Source: Aliishimia ponticola | GTDB taxonomy: Bacteria; Pseudomonadota; Alphaproteobacteria; Rhodobacterales; Rhodobacteraceae | Reading direction: 5' to 3' | Length of the DNA: 64,000 nucleotides | NCBI RefSeq assembly: GCF_004803475.1 | Contig: NZ_SRKY01000002.1 | Coordinates: forward strand, 186,001 to 250,000 | Shown here: positions 52,077 through 60,286 of the stretch, piece after piece | Position numbering within the stretch: position 1 is the first letter of the stretch | How the letters are laid out: every line of letters starts with the position of its first letter | Translations under genes and position numbers: made by a program | Notes under the pieces: generated by a model | Databases searched by the model: none | Told to the model about the DNA's origin: nothing | Seen by the model: only the letters and a program-made list of their open reading frames with translations

Positions 52077-53024
52077 ATGAAACTGATGAAAACAGTGCTG
52101 ACAGCAACCGCAATCTGCGCCGCGTCCGGCGCATGGGCACAGGAAACCGTGAAGATCGGCGATCTGACATGGACAGGTGCGCGGGCCATTGGCCACGTGA
52201 TCCAGGCCGTGATCGAAGGGCCGCTGGGCGGGGAGGCAGAAATCGTCTCTGGCCTGAGCGACGGATCGGTGATCGCCGCCGGGATGGATAAGGGGGACGG
52301 ATCGGTGGATGTCTATACCGATCTGTGGATGCCGAACCGCCAGGGCGTCTGGGACGAATATGTGGACGGGGCCAAAACCGTTGGCGTGAACCAGCCCTAT
52401 CTGGGCACCCAGAAGATGTATGTGCCGTCCTATATGGCCGACAAGGTCAAATCGATCGAGGATCTGGCAAAGCCCGAAATCGCCGCGATGTTCGACAAGG
52501 ATGGCAACGGCAAGGGCGAATACTGGGCCGGGGATGCGGGCTGGAAATCCACGCGTATGTGGCAGGTGAAGTTTAAGGATTACGGCCTGTCCGAGTTGTG
52601 GGAAGCCGAGGTTCTGCCTGACGCCACCTTCAAGGCGCAGCTCAAGACCTCGATCCAGCGCGAACAGCCGATCCTGTTCTACTACTGGACCCCGGAATGG
52701 GTGCATGCGGCTTATGAAATCTCGCCCATCGAAGAACCCGCGCGGTTCGAGGGCTGCGAGGATCACAACCTTGATGCCGAAGACTGGCTGGAGACATCGA
52801 AATTCGCCTGCGAAAGTTCGGACGCGATGATCTATGTGGCCTATTCCAAGTCGCTGGAAGAACGGAACCCGCCGGTCGCGAAGTTCCTCAGCCAGATGCA
52901 GCTTGATCCGGCCGTGGTGAACCAGTGGATTCTGCAAATCGGGCGTGACGAAGAAGACCCGCGCGATGTGGCCGAAAACTGGGTCGCAGCGAACATGGAC
53001 ACCGTGAACGCGTGGATCAAGTAA
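52077..53024 (+). CDS. Glycine betaine/L-proline-type ABC transporter substrate-binding protein
   Basis: A 315-residue periplasmic protein: signal peptide (MKLMKTVLTATAICAASGAWA, cleaved after about 21) and the OpuAC/ProX domain with KIGDLTWTGARAIGHVIQAVIE, VDVYTDLWMPNRQGVWDEYV, KSTRMWQVKFKDYGL and FYYWTPEWVHAAYEI. Several Trp and Tyr residues in those segments could form the aromatic cage used to bind quaternary ammonium groups. AGAAAGGAA is upstream of ATG 52077. It is the last gene of the operon and is followed by a hairpin. Confidence 0.93.
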   Translation: MKLMKTVLTATAICAASGAWAQETVKIGDLTWTGARAIGHVIQAVIEGPLGGEAEIVSGLSDGSVIAAGMDKGDGSVDVYTDLWMPNRQGVWDEYVDGAKTVGVNQPYLGTQKMYVPSYMADKVKSIEDLAKPEIAAMFDKDGNGKGEYWAGDAGWKSTRMWQVKFKDYGLSELWEAEVLPDATFKAQLKTSIQREQPILFYYWTPEWVHAAYEISPIEEPARFEGCEDHNLDAEDWLETSKFACESSDAMIYVAYSKSLEERNPPVAKFLSQMQLDPAVVNQWILQIGRDEEDPRDVAENWVAANMDTVNAWIK

Positions 53025-53036
53025 CTTGAAGGACGG

Positions 53037-53065
53037 GCCCGGCGCGCAGCATTGTTGCGCCGGGC
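53037..53065 (+). terminator. Probable terminator after the transporter operon
   Basis: GCCCGGCGC (53037-53045) and GCGCCGGGC (53057-53065) form a perfect 9-bp stem with an 11-nt loop, 12 bases after the binding-protein stop. There is no immediate T-run. It lies between convergent genes. Confidence 0.65.
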
Positions 53066-53105
53066 TGATCCAAAGCGTGCTTTTGGGGGCCGGGACTGCG
53101 TGCGG

Positions 53106-53444
53106 TCACGCCAGGCGGCTCATCAGAAGCATGGACAAAAGCGCGCAGCCGAGCCCCGCATATTCGCGCGCATAAAGCGGTTCACCGAACCAGATGGCCC
53201 CGATCAGAGCGAGCGCCAGCAGCGTCAGCATCGAATAGGCCACGCCCGCTTGTGCAAGCGTGACGTGATGCATGGCATAGAACCAGAACAGCGCTGAAAC
53301 CGCGTAGAAGACGACGCCGGCGATCACGAAGAATGACGAGATCGAGCGGCCTGTATCGGCAGCGGTCTTGAGTGCGAAATCACCGGCGACGACAATAACG
53401 GCCGTGAAAAGCGTGAAGGCATAGCCAAATAAAATTTGGGACAT
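53106..53444 (-). CDS. Small four-helix membrane protein of SMR/EamA type
   Basis: The 112-residue protein consists of four hydrophobic helices (about 5-24, 35-56, 62-82, 90-110) and ends in the GLGCALLSMLLMSRLA pattern of small multidrug resistance proteins. The membrane-embedded Glu14 of EmrE is missing: the equivalent helix reads FTAVIVVAGDFALK, with Asp22 as the only acidic residue there. Drug/proton antiport as in EmrE is therefore doubtful. It is convergent with the betaine transporter operon and stands alone. Confidence 0.8.
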   Translation of the reverse strand: MSQILFGYAFTLFTAVIVVAGDFALKTAADTGRSISSFFVIAGVVFYAVSALFWFYAMHHVTLAQAGVAYSMLTLLALALIGAIWFGEPLYAREYAGLGCALLSMLLMSRLA

Positions 53445-53660
53445 GGTAACTCCGTCATATGAAAAAGGTCTTCGATTAATCCTTTCATTCTACCACAATC
53501 GGGCTGCTCTGACGCGGGTTAATTCCGGTCATCGCGCTGGCCGGTTGCCGATGCGCCGCGCGCTGCATGGCCGCGATGGGATTGTGATACGTGGCCGGGC
53601 GGCATCTCAGTGACGAAGCCCGGCCCATGTGCCGTGCGGGCGATTGGCCCCAAAGCCGGT

Positions 53661-55013
53661 TCAGACCGCCGACAGCCCCGCATCCAGACCGTCAAGGATC
53701 ACCGCGATGTCCTCTTTCGAAATGATCAGGGGCGGCGACAGGATGATATTGGGACCAGACACGCGGATCATCGTGCCGTTCTGATAGGCGACGTCTTGCA
53801 CCTTCAGGCCGGTGGCCTTGTCGATCGGCCTCTTGCTGGCCCGGTCCGCGACCAGTTCAATGGCGCACATCAGGCCGTGACCGCCGCGCACATCTCCGAT
53901 GATGTCGTGTTTCTCAGCCAAACGCTTCAACCCTTCGTACAGTTCTGTCCCGCGCTCTGCGGCGTTGTCTTTGACGTTGAGGCGCAGCGTTTCCTTGAGG
54001 CAGGCAACAGCGGCGGCCGCGCCAACCGGGTGGCCGGAATAGGTGTATCCCGACCCGATTGCGGCCGCGCCGCTTTTGTCGTTCTCAAAGGTTTCGACCA
54101 CATGATCGGCGATCATGGCCGCACCGAAGGGGAAGTAGCCATTGGTGATCGCCTTTGCCGTCGCCATGAAATCCGGCTGCACGCCCCAGTGGCGTGATCC
54201 CGTCCAACTTCCGGTACGGCCAAAGGCGGTGATGACCTCATCGGCGATCAACAGGATACCGTGGCGCGAACAAATCTCGCGCACGCCGGGCATAAAGCTT
54301 TCATGTGGCGGGATCACACCACCGGCGCCCAGAACAGGTTCCATGATGAAGGCGGCAATCGTGCTGGCCCCTTGAAAGGCGATCTCGTCCTCCAGTGCGT
54401 TCAGGCAAAGCTGGGCGAGTTTTTCGGGATCGGTTTCGTTGAACGGATTCCGATAGGTGTAGGGCGCCGGGATATGAAAACAGCCGGGCATCAAGGGTTC
54501 ATAAGCGGTGCGGAAGTTGGCGTTGCCATTGACCGAAGCGCCGCCCGTATGCGTGCCGTGATAGCCCTTTTTCAGCGAAAGATACTTCGTGCGCCCGGCC
54601 TCCCCGCGTATCTTGTGATATTGGCGCGCCAAGCGCAGGCAGATCTCGACGCTGTCCGACCCGCCAGAGGTAAAGAACGCTCGGCTGAGCCCATCGGGGC
54701 CGTAGAAATCGCGCAGCATGTAGCTGAGTTCGATCACCTGATCGTTCGAGGTGCCCCGAAATGTCGAATAATACGGCAAGGCATCAAGCTGCGCGGCGAT
54801 GGCCGCTTTCACTGGCGCGCAGGAGTAGCCAAGGTTCACGTTCCACAGCCCGCCAACCGCATCGACCGCTTCGTGGCCATCCACATCGCGGATGCGCACG
54901 CCTTCGCCGCCGGTGATGATCGCGGGCGGGTTGGTCAGTGAGTCCGCCGGGTGCGCCATCGGGTGCCACATATGGCGGGCATTGTTTTCCTTCAGAAAGT
55001 TACCGTCTTTCAT
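53661..55013 (-). CDS. Class III omega-aminotransferase (PLP-dependent), copy 2
   Basis: The 450-residue aminotransferase is a paralogue of the one at 28544-29893; the N-termini agree almost fully ([15 protein letters not shown]) and motifs correspond throughout. [19 protein letters not shown] binds the phosphate, IADEVITAFGRTG holds the PLP Asp, and the Schiff-base Lys is in ATAKAITNGYFPFGA. Its start overlaps the iclR stop by 4 bases, so an IclR-aminotransferase operon is clear. The likely substrate is an omega-amino compound; the betaine-type importer nearby suggests, but does not show, that it belongs to the same pathway. Confidence 0.93.
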   Translation of the reverse strand: MKDGNFLKENNARHMWHPMAHPADSLTNPPAIITGGEGVRIRDVDGHEAVDAVGGLWNVNLGYSCAPVKAAIAAQLDALPYYSTFRGTSNDQVIELSYMLRDFYGPDGLSRAFFTSGGSDSVEICLRLARQYHKIRGEAGRTKYLSLKKGYHGTHTGGASVNGNANFRTAYEPLMPGCFHIPAPYTYRNPFNETDPEKLAQLCLNALEDEIAFQGASTIAAFIMEPVLGAGGVIPPHESFMPGVREICSRHGILLIADEVITAFGRTGSWTGSRHWGVQPDFMATAKAITNGYFPFGAAMIADHVVETFENDKSGAAAIGSGYTYSGHPVGAAAAVACLKETLRLNVKDNAAERGTELYEGLKRLAEKHDIIGDVRGGHGLMCAIELVADRASKRPIDKATGLKVQDVAYQNGTMIRVSGPNIILSPPLIISKEDIAVILDGLDAGLSAV

Positions 55014-55810
55014 CCTAAGGTCTCCTTTAGTGGCTGGTCCGGCCCCGGCAGCGTGCCGCCAAGGTCTCGGGTGATCGCTTGCGCGGCAATGCGCAGGGCT
55101 TGGTCAATTCGGTTTTGCAGATCCGGGGTCATCCGCATCGACACGGCGGCCACCGCAATCGCGCCGATCGGCGTGCCTGCGGGGCCGAAAATGGGGGCGG
55201 CGGTGCCGATAACATCGTCTTCGAACGTGCCATGCGCATGGCTGACGCCGGTGGCGCGACATTCGGCCAACAGCTTTTTCAGCGCGCCCGCGTTTTGCGG
55301 CGTATGTTTGGTGAAGGCTGCGTGATCCTGCCGGTTCACGACCGCGTCCTGCTTGTCTTTGGAGGAGAAAGCCGTGATCGCAATGCCCGAAGCCGTGGCA
55401 TGTGCCGGCAACTCCGCTGACGGATCGACATAGACGCGCAGCGCCCGGTCCGGCTCGCTGATGGCGGCGGTGATCAAGGCGTCACCTGTGATCAACGTGG
55501 CATGGGCCGTTTCGCCCAGTGCGTCGGCCAGTTCATCAAGATACCGCTTGATCACGGATTGCACCGGAAAGGACTGTTCGCGGATCTGCGCCAGATTGAT
55601 CGGCGCAAGCCCAAGTCGGTATTTCCGGCTTTGCGCATCCTGTTCGACGAAGCCGTTTCGCTCCAGCGCGGTCAGGCATCTGAGCGTTGTGGTTTTGTCG
55701 TACCCTGCGAGGCGGGAAAGCTCACTCAGCCCAAGCTCGGGGCTTTGAACCGAAAAATGCCGGAGCAATCCGAGCGCCTTATCGACTGTGCTCATTGCCG
55801 TTTTCGTCAT
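55010..55810 (-). CDS. IclR family transcriptional regulator
   Basis: The 266-residue regulator has an N-terminal winged helix (STVDKALGLLRHFSVQSPELGLSELSRLAGYDKTTTLRCLTALERNGFV) and a C-terminal effector domain (HATLITGDALITAAISEPDRALRVYVD; IGTAAPIFGPAGTPIGAIAVAAVSMRM). It is the first gene of an operon with aminotransferase copy 2 and is divergent from the UPF0261 gene with 266 bases between, so it may control both directions. The effector is unknown. Confidence 0.93.
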   Translation of the reverse strand: MTKTAMSTVDKALGLLRHFSVQSPELGLSELSRLAGYDKTTTLRCLTALERNGFVEQDAQSRKYRLGLAPINLAQIREQSFPVQSVIKRYLDELADALGETAHATLITGDALITAAISEPDRALRVYVDPSAELPAHATASGIAITAFSSKDKQDAVVNRQDHAAFTKHTPQNAGALKKLLAECRATGVSHAHGTFEDDVIGTAAPIFGPAGTPIGAIAVAAVSMRMTPDLQNRIDQALRIAAQAITRDLGGTLPGPDQPLKETLG

Positions 55811-56076
55811 CTTTTCTTGCGCACTCCAACGGTGTTTTCCGGTTTCGATGAAGGATCACAGCTTGTTCGTTGACAGAAGTTTTTCTGCTGCGCAATTTGA
55901 TTGTGCCGACGGTAACAATAATGAACCGCTTTCGATTTCGGCGTTGGAACCAGATGGGGGCCACAGTGGCTGGATTTCATGAAGGCCATTCTGGGCGGAG
56001 CGAGGCCGCGTTGCGATCCGCAAGGCGAAGAAATGCGTGGCTGGCGCGCGGGCGAAACGGCCAGAGGGGATAGAGC

Positions 56077-57312
56077 ATGACAAAGACCGTTCTGGTCATC
56101 GGCACCTACGACACTAAAGACGAGGAACTGCACTATATTTGCGACTGTATTCGGGCGCAGGGCGGCGCGGTGGTGTCAATGGATGTGAGTGTGCTTGGCG
56201 ATCCGTCGCAGCCAGCGGATGTGTCGAAACATGCCGTGGCCGCAGCCGCCGGGGCCTCCATTCAGGAGGCCATGGATGCGGGCGACGAAAACCATGCCAT
56301 GCAGATCATGGCGCGCGGTGCGGCGGCCTTGACGGCGCAGCTTTATGCCGAGGGCAGGATCGAAGCGATGCTGGCGCTTGGCGGGACGATGGGCACGGAT
56401 TTGGCGCTGGATTGTGCGCAGGCATTGCCACTGGGCGTGCCGAAATACGTGGTGTCCACCGTCAGTTTCTCACCTCTGATCCCGGCGGACCGCCTTAGCC
56501 CCGACATTCAGATGATCCTGTGGGCCGGTGGGCTTTACGGGCTGAACTCGGTTTGCAAATCCTCTCTGTCACAGGCCGCCGGGGCGGTGCTGGGCGCTGC
56601 GAAGGCGGTTGAAACACCGAATGCGGATCGTCCGGTGATCGGCATGATGAGCCTTGGATCATCCTGCCTGAAATACATGAAACACTTGCGCGACCCGCTG
56701 CAAGCGCGGGGCTTTGAGGTCGCCGTGTTTCACGCCACCGGCATGGGCGGTATGGCCTTCGAGGCCTTGGCGCGGCAAGGCTACTTCGCCGCCGTCATGG
56801 ATTTCGCGTTGCCCGAACTTGGCAATCTGATGGTCGGCTCGGTCGTCAATGGCGGTCCGGACCGTCTGACAAATGCGGGCGCGCTTGGCATCCCGCAGAT
56901 CGTGGCGCCGGGATGTACGGACCTGATCGACTTCGCGGGCTGGCAGGACATCCCTGACGCCTATGCAGACCGTCCCTTCCACGCCCATAACCGGCTGATC
57001 AAATCCTCTGGCCTGTCCCCGGACGAGCGCCGCGCGTTGGTCCGCGACATTGCCGGCCGTCTGGCCCAAGCTAAGGGGCCGGTGCATGTGCTGATGCCCA
57101 TGCAAGGCGTCGAGGAATGGGACCGCGAGGGGCAACCCGCCCATGATCCAGAAGGGCTGGCCGCGATGGTCGATGAGATGGGCAAGGCGATTACGGCACC
57201 GGCGACGCTGACGATGCTTGACTGCCACATCAACGACCCCGCATTTGCCGACGCCGCGCTTGCCGTGGTGGATGGCTGGCTTGCGGACGGGACGGTGAAA
57301 CCCGATTTGTGA
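56077..57312 (+). CDS. UPF0261/Tm-1-like ATP-binding domain protein
   Basis: The 411-residue protein starts KTVLVIGTYDTKDEELHYICDCI, the UPF0261 signature, followed by LALGGTMGTDLALDCAQALPLGVPKYVVST and a second lobe with VFHATGMGGMAFEALARQGYFAAVMDFALPELGN. This is the fold of the N-terminal ATP-binding domain of tomato Tm-1. In many bacteria it is followed by, or fused to, a TIM-barrel PEP-hydrolase-like partner, which is absent here. It is divergent from the iclR-aminotransferase unit, a hint of a shared catabolic role. No specific reaction can be assigned. Confidence 0.88.
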   Translation: MTKTVLVIGTYDTKDEELHYICDCIRAQGGAVVSMDVSVLGDPSQPADVSKHAVAAAAGASIQEAMDAGDENHAMQIMARGAAALTAQLYAEGRIEAMLALGGTMGTDLALDCAQALPLGVPKYVVSTVSFSPLIPADRLSPDIQMILWAGGLYGLNSVCKSSLSQAAGAVLGAAKAVETPNADRPVIGMMSLGSSCLKYMKHLRDPLQARGFEVAVFHATGMGGMAFEALARQGYFAAVMDFALPELGNLMVGSVVNGGPDRLTNAGALGIPQIVAPGCTDLIDFAGWQDIPDAYADRPFHAHNRLIKSSGLSPDERRALVRDIAGRLAQAKGPVHVLMPMQGVEEWDREGQPAHDPEGLAAMVDEMGKAITAPATLTMLDCHINDPAFADAALAVVDGWLADGTVKPDL

Positions 57313-57375
57313 TCGCAGGCGAAGGCACGGGCAGATTGGGTGCGATAGCATGGGCTGGCGCCATCAGACGGTGTG

Positions 57376-58140
57376 TCAGCCCCGACGGCGCCATTCCGTC
57401 GGCGTCATGCCGCTTTGGCGTCGGAACGCCGCGACAAAGGCCGATGGGCTTGAATACCCCAGCGTCGCAGCAAGCGAGGTGCTGCTGTGCCCCAGTTGAA
57501 GCCCCTCAAGCGCCAGAACGAAGCGCATCCTGTCGCGCCAATCGCGCCATGTCAGTCCAGTCTGCCGTAGGAAAAGCCGGCTGAGCGTGCGTTCGCTTGT
57601 GCCGGTCACGCGCGCCAAATGGTCAAGGCTGTTTGCCTCATGCGGGGTGGCCATCACGCGCGCCATGACGGCGGCGACACGCGGATCACGGCTGCCGGGC
57701 AGGTGCAGGTCGGGGCGTTCCAGCCGGGCAAATTCGTCCAGGACGACCCAGCCCAACCGTCGCGCTTCAGCATCCGGCAAGGGATCGGTTTGCATCATGC
57801 GCCGCGCGACCCCGCGAATGAGAGGCGTCGCCCGCAACACAGTCGGTTGGTCAGGCATCGCGATGCGATCGGCGAACTTCGGGTGCAGTTGAAACGCCTG
57901 AAATTCGATATGGCCCACCGGTTCGACCACGGGCGTCGTGTTTGCCGGCAGCCATATCCCGTAGCGGTCGGGAATGAACCACCGGTCCTGAGAGACCTCA
58001 ACGCGCATCAGCCCGTCAAAGCAAAACAGCACCATGTCCCTGTCGCTATGCGGGGTGAACTGGTCTCCGCCCGGCATGGGGCCAGACCACGCGACAACCG
58101 GCAGGCGGTGATTTGGCGGAAAAACGACATAATTTGGCAT
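57376..58140 (-). CDS. AraC family transcriptional regulator
   Basis: The 254-residue protein has an N-terminal cupin sensor domain (about 1-110) and a C-terminal AraC DNA-binding domain with two helix-turn-helix units: NSLDHLARVTGTSERTLSRLFLRQTGLTWRDWRDRMRF and STSLAATLGYSSPSAFVAAFRRQSGMTPTEWR. It is divergent from the SLC13 transporter gene with 68 bases between starts, so it probably regulates that gene. An inverted repeat overlapping its own start codon could be its operator. Confidence 0.92.
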   Translation of the reverse strand: MPNYVVFPPNHRLPVVAWSGPMPGGDQFTPHSDRDMVLFCFDGLMRVEVSQDRWFIPDRYGIWLPANTTPVVEPVGHIEFQAFQLHPKFADRIAMPDQPTVLRATPLIRGVARRMMQTDPLPDAEARRLGWVVLDEFARLERPDLHLPGSRDPRVAAVMARVMATPHEANSLDHLARVTGTSERTLSRLFLRQTGLTWRDWRDRMRFVLALEGLQLGHSSTSLAATLGYSSPSAFVAAFRRQSGMTPTEWRRRG

Positions 58141-58149
58141 TTTGTCGTT
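58123..58149. promoter_or_regulatory. Inverted repeat over the araC start codon
   Basis: AACGACA (58123-58129) and TGTCGTT (58143-58149) form a 7-bp inverted repeat with a 13-base spacer, centred two bases inside the AraC gene and 60 bases before the transporter start. The geometry suits a dimer binding site for autorepression or for control of the divergent promoter. Confidence 0.5.
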
Positions 58150-58208
58150 CTAGCACAGGGTGTCCCGCCGGGGTAGGGCTTGGGCAAACTCTGATGTTGA
58201 GGCCCCCC

Positions 58209-59582
58209 ATGTTCCGTTTCAAAGAAGCCGTCTTTGTCCTCTCGCTGGTCCTGGCGGTTTGGGCATCCATCGCGCATCCCGTTGGTATGACGGCGGATCA
58301 GGGCATGACCTTTGCAATCGTGCTGATCACGCTTGCACTGTGGGGGACTGGGCTTGTTCCGGGCTATGTGGCGTCTACCTTCCTGTTCGTCGCGCTGATC
58401 CTCACCGGAGTGTCCGCCCCGCAAGAGGTGTTCTCCAGTTTCTCATCGACGGCCATCTGGCTGGTTGTGGCGGGCTTCGTCATCGGCGCGGCGATCACGC
58501 ATTCCGGGCTTGGTGCGCGCATGGGGGCGCTGGCGCGTCCGCATTTGTCCAAAAGCTATGCCGCGCTGATCGGGGGCTTGATGGTGTTGGGCATGGCCTT
58601 GGGCTTCGTGATGCCGTCTTCGCTGGGGCGGGCGGCGGTACTCGTGCCGATCGGCATGGCGCTGGCCGATACGCTTGGCCTTGAAAAGGGCTCTCCGGGG
58701 CGTACGGGGGTGGCCGTTATTATCGCGATCGGCACCAATATGCCCAGCTTTGCGATCCTTCCGTCCAACATCCCCAACATCATCCTGTCCGGCGTGGCCG
58801 AGCAATCGCTGGGCGCGCATTTCAGCTATACGGACTATCTGCTGCTGCATTATCCGGTGCTTGGCCTGCTGAAATCCGCAGTCATCGTCGGCCTGGTGCT
58901 GCTGTTCTTTCCCGCCCGCGTCGGCGCGGCCGTGCAGGACCACGCCCCCGTTACCGGGTCAAAGCGCGACCCCTTGGCGGTTCTGGCGATCTTGTTGGTG
59001 ACATTGGGCTTTTGGTCCACGGATCAGCTTCACGGGATCAACGCGGCCTGGATAGGGCTGGCGGCATCCTTGGTGCTGATGGTGCCGCAACTGGGATTCG
59101 TGCCGCCGCCGGTCTTCAAGACTTCGGTCGATTTCTCGATGATCCTGTTCGTCGCGGGGGCGCTGACACTTGGCACCGTGGTGAACAGCAGCGGCTTGGG
59201 CGATATCATCGCACATGCTGTCTTGCAGTTCTTGCCGTTCCAGGCGGGCAGCGATTTCCTGAACTTCATCTCGCTGTCCTTTCTGGGAATTGCCACGGCC
59301 ATCTTCACGACCGCGCCGGGAATGCCGGCCGTGTTGACGCCGCTCGCACTGGAACTGGCCCAGACAACGGGCTTTTCGACTGGCGCGATTCTGATGACGC
59401 AGGTGATCGGCTTTTCGACCATCCTGTTTCCCTATCAGGTCGGACCGCTGATCGTTGCGATGGGGCTTGCCGGGGAAAGCAGCCGGCCTTTACTGAAGAT
59501 TACCCTGTCACTCTTTGTGATCACGGTTCTGATTCTGCTGCCGCTGGATTTCCTGTGGTGGAAGCTGTTGGGAGAGATCTGA
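58209..59582 (+). CDS. SLC13 (DASS) family permease
   Basis: The 457-residue membrane protein has about eleven or twelve hydrophobic segments in the anion:sodium symporter pattern, with PSSLGRAAVLVPIGMALAD and TNMPSFAILPSNIPNIILSG in the first half, matching the second-half TTAPGMPAVLTPLALELAQ and MTQVIGFSTILFPYQVGPLIV. These are the two re-entrant SNT-like regions that bind sodium and substrate. Dicarboxylates, sulfate or similar anions are possible. ATG 58209 is preferred (TTGAGG upstream); 58194 is an alternative. The AraC regulator is divergent. Confidence 0.88.
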   Translation: MFRFKEAVFVLSLVLAVWASIAHPVGMTADQGMTFAIVLITLALWGTGLVPGYVASTFLFVALILTGVSAPQEVFSSFSSTAIWLVVAGFVIGAAITHSGLGARMGALARPHLSKSYAALIGGLMVLGMALGFVMPSSLGRAAVLVPIGMALADTLGLEKGSPGRTGVAVIIAIGTNMPSFAILPSNIPNIILSGVAEQSLGAHFSYTDYLLLHYPVLGLLKSAVIVGLVLLFFPARVGAAVQDHAPVTGSKRDPLAVLAILLVTLGFWSTDQLHGINAAWIGLAASLVLMVPQLGFVPPPVFKTSVDFSMILFVAGALTLGTVVNSSGLGDIIAHAVLQFLPFQAGSDFLNFISLSFLGIATAIFTTAPGMPAVLTPLALELAQTTGFSTGAILMTQVIGFSTILFPYQVGPLIVAMGLAGESSRPLLKITLSLFVITVLILLPLDFLWWKLLGEI

Positions 59583-59688
59583 GCGCCCGCAGGCCGCGCG
59601 GCCACGTGCAAATGCCACAACGCTGCGTCAGGGACGCTGTCCCCATGCCCAAACGGGTAGTTTAAACATGTGTCTGAGAGGGTGAGAA

Positions 59689-59764
59689 TGGTGGAGCATA
59701 GCGGGATCGAACCGCTGACCTCCTGCATGCCATGCAGGCGCTCTCCCAGCTGAGCTAATGCCCC
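59689..59764 (-). tRNA. tRNA-Ala (anticodon GGC)
   Basis: The minus strand folds as a 76-nt cloverleaf with encoded CCA. Acceptor stem GGGGCAT/ATGCTCC (one G-U pair), D-arm GCTC/GAGC, anticodon stem CCTGC/GCAGG with loop ATGGCAT, T-arm AGCGG/CCGCT with loop TTCGATC. Position 34-36 reads GGC, decoding alanine GCC/GCT. Confidence 0.97.
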
Positions 59765-59856
59765 ATTCTCTGGTCACGGATCGCTCCGTGGAGTGCTCAT
59801 TAAGCTGCGCAGGCGGCGGGATCAAGCGGAAATTCCGCCCCCGCCGCCGCTGTTTT

Positions 59857-60186
59857 TCAGGATTCTTCGTCCTCGGACGCGACGTCGGCGATTTCGTCGA
59901 GCGAGACGTTGTCGTCATCTGCATCATCGTCGAGCAGATCATCGTCCAGCTCCACATCGACATCCGAGTCATCATCTTCCAGCACGACATCCTCACCGTC
60001 AGATGCAGCACGGGTTTTGGCCGTGGCCGCGTCTTCCGCGTCAGCGGCGATCATGCGGGATTTGCTTGTGTCCAATTCGACCACTTCGCCGGTATAAGGG
60101 CTAACGATCGGATCGGCATTCAGGTCATAGAACCGCTTACCGGTCGTGGGGCAGACACGCTTGGTGCCCCATTCTTCCTTGGGCAT
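59857..60186 (-). CDS. TIGR02300 (FYDLN acid) family protein
   Basis: From ATG 60186 the 109-residue protein begins PKEEWGTKRVCPTTGKRFYDLNADPIVSPYTGE, the FYDLN motif of TIGR02300, and continues with an extremely acidic Asp/Glu tail (residues about 65-109). It is a small cytoplasmic protein of alphaproteobacteria with no assigned function. A longer frame from 60243 would add a basic segment unlike the family. It is divergent from the YgjP-type peptidase and convergent with nothing else before the tRNA. Confidence 0.92.
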   Translation of the reverse strand: MPKEEWGTKRVCPTTGKRFYDLNADPIVSPYTGEVVELDTSKSRMIAADAEDAATAKTRAASDGEDVVLEDDDSDVDVELDDDLLDDDADDDNVSLDEIADVASEDEES

Positions 60187-60286
60187 GGATAATCCCTCTT
60201 GAAAACTTTGGCAGTCTTGTCGACGATTCCGGCCAACTGCCATATGGGGGGCAGAGTGTCAAAGCCTATCGCGCAGGTCAGGTGGG

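Noticed and set aside
50859-52937. Minus-strand open frame of 692 codons opposite the betaine permease and binding protein
   Set aside because: Passes through two real genes and the hairpin between them; no motif.
55870-55898. TTGACA promoter-like element in the iclR-UPF0261 spacer
   Set aside because: The -35 match is good but no convincing -10 follows at 16-18 bases, so it was not listed as a feature.
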